Assembly: GCA_031370485.1 (NCBI GenBank)
Contig: JANMQK010000253.1
Coordinates: forward strand, 1 to 13,860
DNA: 13,860 nt
Source of the DNA: JANMQK01 sp031370485
GTDB taxonomy: Bacteria > Acidobacteriota > Polarisedimenticolia > Gp22-AA2
Direction of reading: 5' to 3'
In this document: piece by piece, positions 13,660 through 13,860 of the stretch
How the letters are laid out: each line of letters starts with the position of its first letter
How positions within the stretch are numbered: the first letter of the stretch is position 1
Position numbers and translations under genes: made by a program
The notes under the pieces: model-generated
Database searches by the model: none
What the model was told of the DNA's origin: nothing
Seen by the model: the letters and a program-made list of their open reading frames with translations, nothing else

Positions 13660-13860
13660 ATGCGCCGAGCCGGTCGAGTCGCGTTGGGACCGTATGCGCG
13701 CCTGCGGCACCCGATCTATACGGGACTAATCCTTGCGACGATTGGCTCTGCGATGGTCATCGACAGATGGCGATGCGTCCTGGGAGTGTGCCTGGTAGTG
13801 GCGGGATATTGCTTTAAAGCGAAGAAAGAAGAGTCGATGCTCACCCAGCAGTTCGGAGAC
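13660..13860 (+). pseudogene. Isoprenylcysteine carboxyl methyltransferase-like fragment, 5' part missing, runs off window
   Basis: In the plus frame starting ATG at 13660, residues from about 10 read GPYARLRHPIYTGLILA, then a hydrophobic segment (GVCLVVAGYCF) and KKEESMLTQQFGD. The RHPxYTG motif and the EE..L...FG ending are typical of the ICMT/phospholipid-methyltransferase-like membrane family, where they lie in the C-terminal SAM-binding part. The N-terminal ~100 residues with the first membrane helices are absent. Upstream of about 13680 the same frame gives unrelated sequence (Cys/Arg-rich) that runs into the inverted repeat. The family methylates isoprenylcysteine or related groups; the substrate here is unknown. 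I counted about 57% GC over the last 180 bases, with codons such as ATC CTT, CTA and AAA. That is clearly lower in GC than the neighbouring exoprotein, so the origin may differ. Confidence 0.65.

Overview
The window is GC-rich bacterial DNA, about two-thirds G+C over most of its length, with very few non-coding bases. It carries no rRNA, tRNA or other taxonomic marker, so the organism cannot be named. An etfBA operon, uncharacterised soil-type genes and very large secreted proteins built from choice-of-anchor D, HYR and thrombospondin-3 modules would fit an uncultured Acidobacteriota-like or similar environmental lineage. That is a guess from gene style only.

Layout. (1) 1-1849, minus strand: etfB and etfA, the two subunits of electron transfer flavoprotein, with a good sigma-70-type promoter and ribosome binding site in front of etfB; etfA runs off the left edge. 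(2) 1855-2173: a GC-rich spacer packed with strong hairpins, including a 33-bp inverted repeat that encloses two smaller hairpins. (3) 1982-2506, minus: a small protein with a winged-helix-like N-terminus and a doubtful C-terminus. (4) 2774-3976, plus: an uncharacterised 400-residue protein with a Cys/His cluster; its stop codon overlaps the stop of the next gene. (5) 3973-12063, minus: a 2696-residue secreted subtilisin-like (S8) protease. Its long C-terminal part holds a fibronectin-like domain, ASH-type beta domains, two six-blade propellers lying inside an internal 593-residue duplication, thrombospondin type-3 calcium repeats, PKD/HYR-like domains and a helical tail. (6) 12242-13633, minus: a second secreted-type protein paralogous to the last ~330 residues of the protease and cut off at its 5' end. 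(7) 13361-13619: an 86%-identical inverted repeat centred on the point where gene 6 breaks off. (8) 13660-13860, plus: the C-terminal part of an isoprenylcysteine carboxyl methyltransferase-like membrane enzyme, also lacking its 5' part and lower in GC.

How the genes relate. etfBA serves electron transfer from flavin dehydrogenases to the quinone pool and has no visible link to the rest. Genes 5 and 6 form a paralogous pair of exported proteins that share a terminal module. A candidate promoter and a 15-base dyad lie between them, just upstream of the protease. The right end looks like a rearrangement (or assembly) junction, because two unrelated genes are both truncated at an inverted repeat. 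The observations most worth checking are the junction palindrome, the folded spacer at 1855-2075, and the shared tail of the two exoproteins.
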